This document shows positions 50,441-59,041 of a stretch of 64,000 nucleotides of DNA, piece by piece. The DNA lies in contig NZ_CP039697.1 of the NCBI RefSeq assembly GCF_005145025.1, forward strand, positions 372,001 through 436,000, in the 5' to 3' direction. The notes beneath the pieces are model-generated. The model searched no databases. It was not told the origin of the DNA and saw nothing but the letters and a program-made list of their open reading frames with translations. A program made the position numbers and the translations under genes. Position 1 is the stretch's first letter; each line of letters begins with the position of its first letter. Source of the DNA: Novosphingobium sp. EMRT-2 (lineage in GTDB: Bacteria; Pseudomonadota; Alphaproteobacteria; Sphingomonadales; Sphingomonadaceae).

Positions 50441-52521
50441 TGGAATACTCCTGCCGCTTCGAGTTCGGCGATGCGGGCTTCGGACAGGCCGCAAAGGTCA
50501 CGGGCGATGGCGTGTACGTGTTCGCCCATGCGCGGTGCGCGGAAGGGCGCGGGCCGATCCCGGGAGAACAGGATCGGCGTGGCGATATGGCCAAATGGCC
50601 CCAGCAGCGGATGGTCCAGCGTCATCAGCGCACCCCGCCCCGCCAGCTGCGGATCGGCATCGATCATGTCCTGGCAATCCTGCACCACGCCGCACGCGAT
50701 GCCGGCCGCCTGCAATTCCGCCGCGATCGCCTGATCTTCCCGCGCGGACGTCCATGCCGCAATGTCGGTGCCGGCGATCGCCGCCAGCCGCGCCCGGTCC
50801 TGTTCCCCAAAAACGGTGATCGCCACCCACCGGTCGTCGCCCAGCGCCGGGAACACATCCTGGAACGGGACCCGCGGATCGGCGTTGCCCGCCCGTTGGG
50901 GGCGTTCGCCACGCTTGGCTGCCGCGAGATAGTCCCGCATCTGCTGCACGCAGATTTCGTACATGGAGGCATCGATATGGCAGCCGAGGCCGGTTTCCCG
51001 CCGATGCTGGAGCGCCGCCGCGACCGAACCCGCCATCACGAAAGGCACGATCACGTCGCCATAGGGGACTGCCCCCGGGATCACCGGATCGCGATCGGGA
51101 TAGCCTGTCAGGAAGGTGCGCCCGGAAAGCGCACCGCCGGTGCCGTCCACGCCCCATTCCTGCGCCAGCGGGCCGGTCTGGCCGAATACGCTGCCCGATA
51201 CCATGACGATACCGGGGTTGCGCGCCGCCAGCGCATCGTAGTCGAGGCCCAGCTTCTTCATCGTACCGGGCGAGAAGTTTTCGACGACGACGTCGGCCCA
51301 ATCGATCAGCGGATCGATCAGCTCGCGCGCCTCCGGCTTCTTCATGTTCAAGGAAACACTGCGCTTGGATGAATTGAGATGCGCGAACCAGGGCTTGTCG
51401 TCCCAGTTGCCGGCCTGCGATGCCGAAACCTGCACGTCCAGCCGCGCCAGATCGGGCCGCGTGCGGCTTTCGATCTTCACCACCTCGGCGCCGAGATCGC
51501 CCAGCGTCTTGGTCGTGATCGAACCCACCAGCGCCCAGGCGAAATCCAGCACGCGCACGCCCGCAAGCGGACCGGAGCGAGCGCCGGCATGGACGGCGGG
51601 CGCCGCTGGCGTGGTCCCCGGACGGAACGTCGCAAAGCGGTCGGGCAATCCCGACGGCGTGTCGAAGAAGGAGCGCGCAGCGAGATGGGGATCGGCCAGC
51701 ACATCCGACGGCTCGTTCGCCACGCACGCGTTGATGCCGCGCCGCAGCCCCTCGATGGCGATTTCCCGCTTCGTGCGCGAACGGAAGAACGCGTCGATCG
51801 CGGCTTCCCAGATCGCCCGCGTTTCCGCTGGCAGCGTCGAGCGGTTGTACGCCAGCCAGTCCGTGCCGCGCAGCGGGTTTGGCATGCCGGCATCGTCGAT
51901 CCAGTCGGACAGCGCCTGGTTGGCGGGCGCGCCCAGCCGCCCCGTCATCAGCGAATGGAAGCACCAGCCGTCCGCCAGCCGCCAGATCGCCCGGACGGTG
52001 GCCTGGCCATAGGCCAGCGCCCCGCCGACGCGGACCAGCTTGCGCCGGTCGAATTGCCAGCACAGCACGCCGTTGAAATTGCGACTGAACGCGACCTGCT
52101 GGATCGAGACATCGACATGCTGGCCCTTGCCGTGCGTGCCGCGCGCATAATGCGCGGCCATCGCGCCCGACGCCGCAACCATGTCGGCGTGGAACGTGCA
52201 GGCGTCGCCCGCCTCTTTCACCGGCGGCAGTCCCGGCTCTCCGGTAACGCGCAAGGCGCCGCCCATTGCCGAGGCAACCAGTTCCCCACCCTTCCAGCCG
52301 GAGCGCGGGCCGCCGGACCCGAACGGCGTGACCGATACGTGAATGGCCGCGTCCGGCACGACAACGCCGGCCAGTCCTTCCAGCCCGATGTCATCGATCA
52401 CGAACGACGCGCCTTCGACCGCCCCGCCCAGCTCGGCCCCCAGCGAGGTCAGGAATCGCGCCAGAGGACGCTCCCCCATGCCGCCGAGCACGGCGACGCG
52501 ATGGCCAGCGAGCGGCTTCAT
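50437..52521 (-). CDS. Double-length family III CoA-transferase (two fused domains)
   Basis: A protein of 694 residues with two complete CaiB/BaiF domains. The N-domain (about 1-335) is more divergent (KPLAGHRVAVLGGMGERPLA) but keeps an Asp in FHADMVAASGA and THGKGQHVDVSIQQ. The C-domain (about 345-694) is canonical (LAGVRVLDFAWALVG, GAEVVKIES, FGQTGPLAQEWGV) with the probable nucleophile Asp in VPYGDVIVPF. Family III enzymes are interlocked dimers, so this chain may fold as an intramolecular dimer. ATG 52521 overlaps the dehydratase-like stop. Confidence 0.9.
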   Translation of the reverse strand: MKPLAGHRVAVLGGMGERPLARFLTSLGAELGGAVEGASFVIDDIGLEGLAGVVVPDAAIHVSVTPFGSGGPRSGWKGGELVASAMGGALRVTGEPGLPPVKEAGDACTFHADMVAASGAMAAHYARGTHGKGQHVDVSIQQVAFSRNFNGVLCWQFDRRKLVRVGGALAYGQATVRAIWRLADGWCFHSLMTGRLGAPANQALSDWIDDAGMPNPLRGTDWLAYNRSTLPAETRAIWEAAIDAFFRSRTKREIAIEGLRRGINACVANEPSDVLADPHLAARSFFDTPSGLPDRFATFRPGTTPAAPAVHAGARSGPLAGVRVLDFAWALVGSITTKTLGDLGAEVVKIESRTRPDLARLDVQVSASQAGNWDDKPWFAHLNSSKRSVSLNMKKPEARELIDPLIDWADVVVENFSPGTMKKLGLDYDALAARNPGIVMVSGSVFGQTGPLAQEWGVDGTGGALSGRTFLTGYPDRDPVIPGAVPYGDVIVPFVMAGSVAAALQHRRETGLGCHIDASMYEICVQQMRDYLAAAKRGERPQRAGNADPRVPFQDVFPALGDDRWVAITVFGEQDRARLAAIAGTDIAAWTSAREDQAIAAELQAAGIACGVVQDCQDMIDADPQLAGRGALMTLDHPLLGPFGHIATPILFSRDRPAPFRAPRMGEHVHAIARDLCGLSEARIAELEAAGVFQ

Positions 52522-53411
52522 GCTGCGCCTCCCTGCAGGAAAGCAGCGATCTCGGCATCCACGCCATCGTTCGCGCGCCAATCACGCCGCGTCAGGATCA
52601 GCGCGGGAATATCGATCCTTGCCAGCACGTCGCGCTGCGCGGGCAGATGCCAGACGCGGGCATCGTCCTCTTCGGCGAACCACAGCACCGCCGCCAATGC
52701 GCCGCATTCGTCCGCCTGCGCTTCCAGCGCCTGCGCGCGATCGAAAAACGCCCGCACATCCGCGCGCCTCGCGTGAAGCTGACGAGCAAGCGCGGCGAAC
52801 GGATCGCCAGTGCCTTCCTCGACCGGCGGCCCCGGGTCCGCCCACGCATCGCCCAGCGTTTCACCGGCCGCGATCCAGCCGGCGCGTTCGACCATGCCAT
52901 GCAGCCGGCGATCCGGGGGCGGCGTGCCCGCGATCAGGCAGACCCGCCCGGGCTGCGCACCCGCCGCAGCAGTCGCATTCGCCCGGCGAACGTTGGTTTC
53001 CGCGATGCCCCGCTCAAGCGCGATCTCACCGACGCCAAGACGATCGGCCAGCTTCCGCACGCTGGCAACCATGTGCTGTGCGCTGCTGGCACGTCCGATC
53101 TTGGCGACATCGAAGATCAACGGTTCGGGGCCGCCGACCTTGCCCAGCCGGCGCAGCTCGCTGATGTAGTAGTAAAGGCGCTGTGCCCCATCGTCGGCAC
53201 GCGAAAACACCACGGCATCCAGGTGGTCGAACCGGCCATCCAGCCAGTCTTGCAGGACGGAATAGGTCCAGCGCGGAAACTTGCTTTCCAGCCAGCGGTC
53301 TGCGGCGGGCGTTTCGCGGTCGATGTCCCAGGGAAGCAAACCGGCATGCACGCCTGTGGCGGCAAGCAGGTCTTGCGGCAAATCCGGGCCGAGTGATGCA
53401 ATCATGGTCAT
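52518..53411 (-). CDS. Second 2-hydroxyacyl-CoA dehydratase-family subunit (short, cysteine-poor)
   Basis: A protein of 297 residues with family segments VVFSRADDGAQRLYYYISEL and LPAQRDVLARIDIPALILTRRDW. The cysteines that other subunits place before the DD/RLY motif and in the C-terminal half are absent; only two cysteines (GRVCLIAG, DECGALA) are visible. It is shorter than usual (about 380-430). It may be a structural partner of the larger subunit or bind no cluster. ATG 53411 overlaps the DctM stop. Confidence 0.72.
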   Translation of the reverse strand: MTMIASLGPDLPQDLLAATGVHAGLLPWDIDRETPAADRWLESKFPRWTYSVLQDWLDGRFDHLDAVVFSRADDGAQRLYYYISELRRLGKVGGPEPLIFDVAKIGRASSAQHMVASVRKLADRLGVGEIALERGIAETNVRRANATAAAGAQPGRVCLIAGTPPPDRRLHGMVERAGWIAAGETLGDAWADPGPPVEEGTGDPFAALARQLHARRADVRAFFDRAQALEAQADECGALAAVLWFAEEDDARVWHLPAQRDVLARIDIPALILTRRDWRANDGVDAEIAAFLQGGAA

Positions 53412-54715
53412 TGTCCGAAAAGGCCCGGCAGCCACAGGGCCATCGCGGGAAACAGGATCAGAAGAAGAAGATGGACCAGGTCGCTGGCTAGAAACGGCAT
53501 CACCCCCTTGAAGATGCGGTTGATGCTGACGTCCTTGGCGACGCCCTGGATCACGTAGAGATTCATGCCCAGTGGAGGATGAACGAAGCCGATTTCCATC
53601 GCGCGGGTGATGAAGATGCCAAACCAGATCGGCGACATGCCCACGCTTTCCACCACGGGCAAAAGGATCGGCGTGGTCAACAGCATCAGCGCCAGGCCAT
53701 CGAGCACGGAGCCCAGCAGAAGCAGCAGCCCCGCCACGACGATCAGCGTCGGAATCGTTCCCAGGGCAAGGCCGGTCACCCAATGGCCGACGGCGTCGGT
53801 AAGGCCCGTCACGCTGATGAACGTCGAGAACACAAGCGCGCCGATGATGACCAGAAAGATCAGACCGCTGGTCCGCAGCGTTTCGGAAAAGGCGCGGAAC
53901 AGCACTTCCCGCGTCAGGCGACGACGCCAGGCCGTGATTGCCAGAGCACCAACCGTGCCGATCGACGAGGCTTCGGACGGGCTGAACCACCCCAGCACGA
54001 TCCCGCCCAGCACAAGGCACAACAACCCGAGCATGTCCGCGATGCGCAGCATGGCCTGCCCGCGTTCGCGCCAGGTCGCCCGCTCGCTCGCCGGCGCGAT
54101 CGAAGGCCGCCAGCGGACCAGCAACCAGACGACAAGGCAATAGAACAGCATCTGCGAGATGCCGGGAATCAGCGTTGCCGTGAACAGCTTCCCCACGGAC
54201 TGTTCCGCGATGATGCCATAGACAATCAGCGCACCGGACGGCGGAAGCATCTGGCCCAGCGTGCCCCCGGCCGCGACCGTTCCCGTGGCGAGCGCGTCCG
54301 AATAGCCGCGCTGGCGCATTTCCGGCAGGGCCACCAACCCGATCGTGGCGGCGGTGGCAAGGCTCGATCCGTTGATCGCACCAAACCCCGCGCACCCGCC
54401 GATCGAGGCATAGGCAAGCCCGCCACGTCTGTGCCCGACCAGCTTGGCCGCGGCATCGAACAGGTCGCGGCTGGCATTGGCCGAAAAGAACAGATGCGCC
54501 ATCAGCATGAACAGCGGCAGCGTGCCCAGTTCGTAGCGCGTCAACGTTTCCACCACGATCACGCCGGCCTTGATCAGCGCGGGTTCGAAGCCCAGCGCCA
54601 CGATCAACCCGCCGGCGCCGACAAGCCCCAGCGACACGCCGATCGGCACACCCGAAATCAGCAACGCGAACAGCAGGACAAGGCCGATCAGGCCGGTTTC
54701 AGGCGTGGCGAACAT
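53408..54715 (-). CDS. dctM: TRAP transporter large permease
   Basis: A protein of 435 residues with 12 or so hydrophobic segments typical of DctM: GLIGLVLLFALLISGVPIGVSL, PLFMLMAHLFF, and late IGFVHPPLGMNLYVIQGVAKDV, the conserved family signature. ATG 54715 shares its A with the DctQ stop. It forms the ion-coupled transport path together with DctQ in the inner membrane; the substrate is probably a carboxylic acid released by the operon's hydrolases. Confidence 0.93.
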   Translation of the reverse strand: MFATPETGLIGLVLLFALLISGVPIGVSLGLVGAGGLIVALGFEPALIKAGVIVVETLTRYELGTLPLFMLMAHLFFSANASRDLFDAAAKLVGHRRGGLAYASIGGCAGFGAINGSSLATAATIGLVALPEMRQRGYSDALATGTVAAGGTLGQMLPPSGALIVYGIIAEQSVGKLFTATLIPGISQMLFYCLVVWLLVRWRPSIAPASERATWRERGQAMLRIADMLGLLCLVLGGIVLGWFSPSEASSIGTVGALAITAWRRRLTREVLFRAFSETLRTSGLIFLVIIGALVFSTFISVTGLTDAVGHWVTGLALGTIPTLIVVAGLLLLLGSVLDGLALMLLTTPILLPVVESVGMSPIWFGIFITRAMEIGFVHPPLGMNLYVIQGVAKDVSINRIFKGVMPFLASDLVHLLLLILFPAMALWLPGLFGQ

Positions 54716-55164
54716 CAGCGCTTGCGCTCCACCAGTTGACGCGCAAGCAGGACAAGCACGACGACAAGACCCGCATTGAGGAACATCCTCAGCCAGCGCC
54801 ACGGCACGCCGAGCAGTTCGCTCACTTCCTGGCTGCCCCACAGATCGCTGGCGAGCCACGCGGACCCGCAAAGAAGGACGGCATAGAACGCCATCGTCAG
54901 CAATAGCGAAAGGCGTTCGACGAGATGCGCTCCGCCGGGTTTCAACCGGTCCAGCACAAGGTGAACGCGTGCGTGATTGCGCGCCAGCGTTGCGGAAACG
55001 AGCGCCAGCGTCCCGGCTACCAGCACGCCCACCTGCACAAGCTCGATCGCGCCTTTCAGCGGCAGGCCGGTGTGGCGGCCGATCACGGACAACAGATTGA
55101 GCCCGGCCGCCGCGATCAGCGCGGTGCCGCCGGTCCAGATCATGATGCGCGCAAGAACGTTCAT
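54715..55164 (-). CDS. dctQ: TRAP transporter small permease
   Basis: A protein of 149 residues with four predicted membrane helices (WTGGTALIAAAGLNLLSVI; ELVQVGVLVAGTLALVSATL; MAFYAVLLCGSAWLASDL; FLNAGLVVVLVLLARQLV). The size and topology are those of DctQ. The start overlaps the CapA-like stop by ATGA, and its stop overlaps the DctM start by one base. Confidence 0.88.
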   Translation of the reverse strand: MNVLARIMIWTGGTALIAAAGLNLLSVIGRHTGLPLKGAIELVQVGVLVAGTLALVSATLARNHARVHLVLDRLKPGGAHLVERLSLLLTMAFYAVLLCGSAWLASDLWGSQEVSELLGVPWRWLRMFLNAGLVVVLVLLARQLVERKR

Positions 55165-56294
55165 GCGGCTACCTCGCGCACGCGCCCATCGGCATCGATC
55201 CGGATGTCGGGCATCCCGGCATCGCGCGTGATGCCAGCCACATAGGCGCGTATATCCGCCGCCCGATCCGGCGGCGCCAGAACCGGCCGCCCCGGCGCTT
55301 CGACATCGACCGGGATGATCGCCGGCACGATGGTGCCATCCGCGCCCCACTCTATCCGTCCCAGGAACGCGTTCACCGCCTGCGGGTGAAACGGCGCCAG
55401 CGTATAGGCCGGATCGGGTTCGAAACCGAACAGCGCCTTGCGCCGCTGCGCCCATTCGCGGCGGGCCGGATGATCCTGCGCCGGGCTGAGCGCGCGGGTG
55501 ACGACACACCCGTTGCCAAGGCCGTGAAAGATCGGCTTCCCGCGATAGAATTCGATGCCACGCACGATATGCGCATGATGGCCGATCACGACATCCGCCC
55601 CGGCGTCGATCGCCGCATGCGACACGGCGCGTTCGTAGGGGGCCAGCCGCGCGGGCGTATGGACGATACCCTTGTGCAGCGCCACCAGCACCAGATCGGC
55701 CACGGTGCGCGCGCGGGCAATGTCCTCGCGCAGGATGGCCACCGCCGCGTCGGTCAGCGCGACGAGGTTCGCCGCGGGCGCGACCGGGCTTCCGTCCGCC
55801 GTTGCGATCGGCAACCACGCGCAGCCAGCCCGGTCCGCGCCGGCCCAGGCGCTTTCGGGACCAACGCAATTGTAGCTGAGCAACGCAATGCGCCGACCGC
55901 TACGGTCCACCACGGCCGGCTCGCGCGCTTCGGCCAGCGTCAGCCCCGCCCCGGCATGGGCGATGCCGGGCGCATCAAGCCCGGCAATGGTATCGGCTAT
56001 GCCTTCGGCACCGCAGTCGGCGATATGATTGCCGGCAAGGCTGACCATGGAGAACCCCGCCCCGGCGATCGCCGCGATATTTTCGGGCGGCGCGCCGGGC
56101 GCCGGGACATCCCCTTTCATCTCGGCTCCGCGCGCGGTGTGTGGCACTTCCAGATGGCCGATGGCGAGATCGGCGGCGCGAACCGCAGGCGCGATTCCGT
56201 CGAGCCAGTAGGGTGCGTCCGGTTCATCAAGAACGAGATCGCCCGCCAGCACGATGGAGATCGCCTCCCAGTTCACGCCGCCTTCCCCCCTCAT
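55161..56294 (-). CDS. CapA/PgsA-type metallophosphatase-fold protein
   Basis: A protein of 377 residues without a signal peptide or membrane helix. Family motifs are IVLAGDLVLDEPD at the start, IGHLEVPHT, VSLAGNHIADCG, VALHKGIVH and VIGHHAHIVRGIEFYRGKPIFHGLGN, the metal-binding GHHAH/GLGN pair of CapA (calcineurin-like) proteins. Characterised CapA proteins act in poly-gamma-glutamate export or as a peptide-linked hydrolase; here a catabolic hydrolase is more likely. ATG 56294 is used, but GTG 56273 after GGGGGGAAGG has a better ribosome site. It starts 8 bp after the TBDR stop. Confidence 0.85.
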   Translation of the reverse strand: MRGEGGVNWEAISIVLAGDLVLDEPDAPYWLDGIAPAVRAADLAIGHLEVPHTARGAEMKGDVPAPGAPPENIAAIAGAGFSMVSLAGNHIADCGAEGIADTIAGLDAPGIAHAGAGLTLAEAREPAVVDRSGRRIALLSYNCVGPESAWAGADRAGCAWLPIATADGSPVAPAANLVALTDAAVAILREDIARARTVADLVLVALHKGIVHTPARLAPYERAVSHAAIDAGADVVIGHHAHIVRGIEFYRGKPIFHGLGNGCVVTRALSPAQDHPARREWAQRRKALFGFEPDPAYTLAPFHPQAVNAFLGRIEWGADGTIVPAIIPVDVEAPGRPVLAPPDRAADIRAYVAGITRDAGMPDIRIDADGRVREVAA

Positions 56295-56302
56295 CGCGAT
56301 TG

Positions 56303-58987
56303 TCAGAACGCCTTGCGGACGCTGATCGCGAACAGCCGGCCGATCGGATCGGCGGCCGTGGCGTCATACCCGCCGCTGCCGTTGCCGCTGGGCGCCAGGT
56401 TCACATAGGGCGGCTTCTGATCGAACGCGTTGCGCATTTCAAAGCCCAGCGTCATGCCCTTGTCAAAGAACCCCGTCGCCTTCTGATCGCCGATGCGCCA
56501 GCTGATCGAAAGATCGACCGGCGTGAAGCTCCCCACCGACTGCACGGGCACCGCGAGGTTGTTCTTGTACCCCCCGACGTGCGTGATCAACACACGCGCG
56601 CTGACCGGGCCGTGATCCCACAGGATGCTCGCGCGCGCCTTGAACTTGAGCGGATTGAAAATCACGTTCAGGCGATCGACCAGCGGCGCCGTGGGCGTGA
56701 CGGCGACGCGATATTTGGTGAGATAGGTTCCCGACACGTTGAACGTCAGCGTATCCCTGTCGGAAACGTCCTTGGTCCAGGTGCCGGTAAAATCGATGCC
56801 CCGGGTAATCGAAACGCCAAGGTTCTGGCTGCGCCCGTCGACGAACAGGGTCACGTTCGCGGGGTTGCCGCCGGGAAACGATCCGCTGGCCAGCGCCACG
56901 CCCTGCGCCAGCAACTGCTGAACCCGGGCGGCGGCGGCCGCATCGCGAAGGATGATATTGGTGCCGGCGTACTGCGCCTCGTTACCGAGAATGGTCAGGT
57001 TCGACAGGTTGGCGAGCACCTGGTTGCGATAGTTCACATCCCAGTACGTGATGCCGAAGTGCAGCGTCGGGGTTGGATCGAAATCGGCGCCGATGGACCA
57101 GGTGGTTGCCGTTTCGGGCTTCAGGTTAAGGTTGGGGCCGGACAGCGCATAGCCCTGCAACGGCGCTCCGCCGGCCGGGTTCTGATAGCTCTGGCCGAAC
57201 AGGTTGTTGGAGTTGCCGTAGATTTCGGGGATCGTCGGCGCACGGAACGACGTGCCATAGCTGCCGCGCAGTTTCAGACCCCGCACCGGCTCCCAATTGA
57301 TCCCGAACTTGGGATTGGTGGTGCCGCCGACATCGCTGTACTTGTCGTAACGCACCGCGGCGTTGAGTTCGAGCCGTTCAAACCCGGGCATCGCGTTGGC
57401 CGCACCGAAGACCGGCACGAACAGTTCGCCATAGACCGAATCGACCTTGCGTCCGAAATTGCGGAACACGATCGGCGTGGTCGGAGCGCCGCGCGCCGAT
57501 CCCAGCCCCACGGTGAAGTCCTGCCGTTCGTAACCGCCCGCCAGCTTCACTTCGCCACCGGGCAGCGCGAACAGCGGCCCGTTGATGCGCCCTTCGTACG
57601 TCTTCAACCGCCCGTTGGTCGGTGCGAGGAATATCTGGTTTGCAAGGACAGCGCGGACGGCCGCGCTCGTGCGCCCCAGGCCATAAGGATCGAACGCGGT
57701 GGCCGGATCGCTGCTGGCCAGCGCGGCCGTCAGCGCGCCATTGTTCAGCCCAAAGTAGGAGCCGGAGAAATCGTGCGTCTTGCCATAGCCGAACAGTGCC
57801 TCGACCTCCCAGTTGTGCGGCAGCTTCGCCTTGATGCCGGGCGTGATCTGCCAGCTTTCGGCATAGCCGAACGAATCGTTGGTCGGCAGGTCGTTGCGGA
57901 AGTTGTAGTCCAGCGTGTAGCTGGTGCCGGTGAAGCCGGCCGGGCGCACGAAGAACGCGTTGGTCTGCGGAACCGTTATGCGGGCGTTGGTAAACCCGGA
58001 CTTCCGGTAGAAATCGCGCTTGGAATAGAACCCGTCGTAAAAGACGCTCAACCAGTCGGTAAGGTCGTACCGCCCGGTGCTGTTCACGGAATCATACTTC
58101 TGCCGCGGCGCCAAGTCCTGGTTGGTCAGTTCGTCGCACTTGTTGAGCGTCCCCGCGACAAGCGCACCCGCGGTCGCCTGCGTCACGCCCGCCGCCGGTA
58201 TCGCGTAAGTTGTGCCGTTCGCGTTGATATTGCCCGGCGCACAGCGCGCGATGCGGTAATCCGCGCCACCGAACGGAGTCTGGTTGTTCGTGAAGAACGA
58301 ACGGTTGTCACCGCTCAGGTTGGAGCGTTCGACATGTTCGTAAGCCACCATGATCTGGCCGCGCTCGAACACCTTGCCCAGCGCCGCACCCAGCGAATAT
58401 TCGTGAAAATCGCCGCGACCGCCGATGCCCGCACGCGCGAACACCTCGCCTCCATCCAGCGACCGGCGCGGAATGAGGTTCACCACGCCGGCAACCGCAT
58501 CGGAACCGTAGATCGCCGATGCGCCGTCCGCCACGACCTCGACCCGTTCCACGCCCAGCGAAGGCAGGACGGAAGGATCGATCGATCGGCTGTTGTTCGT
58601 CACCCGGTGGCCATCGATCATCACCAGCGTCGCATAGGGGCCGATGCCGCGCAGGTTGACCGAGTTGCCGTAAGTGATGTTGCCACTGCCGCCGGACTGG
58701 CCGCGCGAATTCTCCGAAACACCCAGATCGAATACCTGCGGTATCTCCTTGACCATGCGATCGACCGTCACCGCGCTGGACGCCTCGATTTCCTTCCGCC
58801 CCAGTGTGGTGACGGTGGAACCCACCGGCGCCTCGCCGCGCACGCGGCTGCCAGTGACGATGATTTCGGCGCTGCTCGGTTCGTCCTGCGCGGCGTCCTG
58901 CGCCATCGCGGGCACCGCCGCGATCGCCAGGCCACAACTGCCGATACAGAACGCTGTCCGCAAACGCGTGATGTTATTGCCCTTCAT
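56303..58987 (-). CDS. TonB-dependent outer-membrane receptor (TRAP/dehydratase operon)
   Basis: A protein of 894 residues with a signal peptide (ending VPAMAQD), IIVTGSRVRGEAPVGS TonB-box region, plug (VTVDRMVKEIPQVFDLG, LRGIGPYATLVMIDGHRV, VEVVADGASAIYGSDAVAGVVN) and a barrel ending in FAISVRKAF. The YGSDAVAGV-type plug is common in TBDRs for oligosaccharides, peptides or aromatic esters. ATG 58987 follows AAGGAG. It is second in the eleven-gene operon and probably brings the intact ester to the periplasm. Confidence 0.93.
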   Translation of the reverse strand: MKGNNITRLRTAFCIGSCGLAIAAVPAMAQDAAQDEPSSAEIIVTGSRVRGEAPVGSTVTTLGRKEIEASSAVTVDRMVKEIPQVFDLGVSENSRGQSGGSGNITYGNSVNLRGIGPYATLVMIDGHRVTNNSRSIDPSVLPSLGVERVEVVADGASAIYGSDAVAGVVNLIPRRSLDGGEVFARAGIGGRGDFHEYSLGAALGKVFERGQIMVAYEHVERSNLSGDNRSFFTNNQTPFGGADYRIARCAPGNINANGTTYAIPAAGVTQATAGALVAGTLNKCDELTNQDLAPRQKYDSVNSTGRYDLTDWLSVFYDGFYSKRDFYRKSGFTNARITVPQTNAFFVRPAGFTGTSYTLDYNFRNDLPTNDSFGYAESWQITPGIKAKLPHNWEVEALFGYGKTHDFSGSYFGLNNGALTAALASSDPATAFDPYGLGRTSAAVRAVLANQIFLAPTNGRLKTYEGRINGPLFALPGGEVKLAGGYERQDFTVGLGSARGAPTTPIVFRNFGRKVDSVYGELFVPVFGAANAMPGFERLELNAAVRYDKYSDVGGTTNPKFGINWEPVRGLKLRGSYGTSFRAPTIPEIYGNSNNLFGQSYQNPAGGAPLQGYALSGPNLNLKPETATTWSIGADFDPTPTLHFGITYWDVNYRNQVLANLSNLTILGNEAQYAGTNIILRDAAAAARVQQLLAQGVALASGSFPGGNPANVTLFVDGRSQNLGVSITRGIDFTGTWTKDVSDRDTLTFNVSGTYLTKYRVAVTPTAPLVDRLNVIFNPLKFKARASILWDHGPVSARVLITHVGGYKNNLAVPVQSVGSFTPVDLSISWRIGDQKATGFFDKGMTLGFEMRNAFDQKPPYVNLAPSGNGSGGYDATAADPIGRLFAISVRKAF

Positions 58988-59041
58988 GTTGACTTACTCC
59001 TTCCCCGCGGCCGGCTGCGCGGCCTTTCCTTCCAATGATGC

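Noticed and set aside
56141..59038. A 965-codon plus-strand open frame
   Set aside because: Antisense shadow of the TBDR and CapA-like genes; low-complexity Arg/Asp/Val composition.
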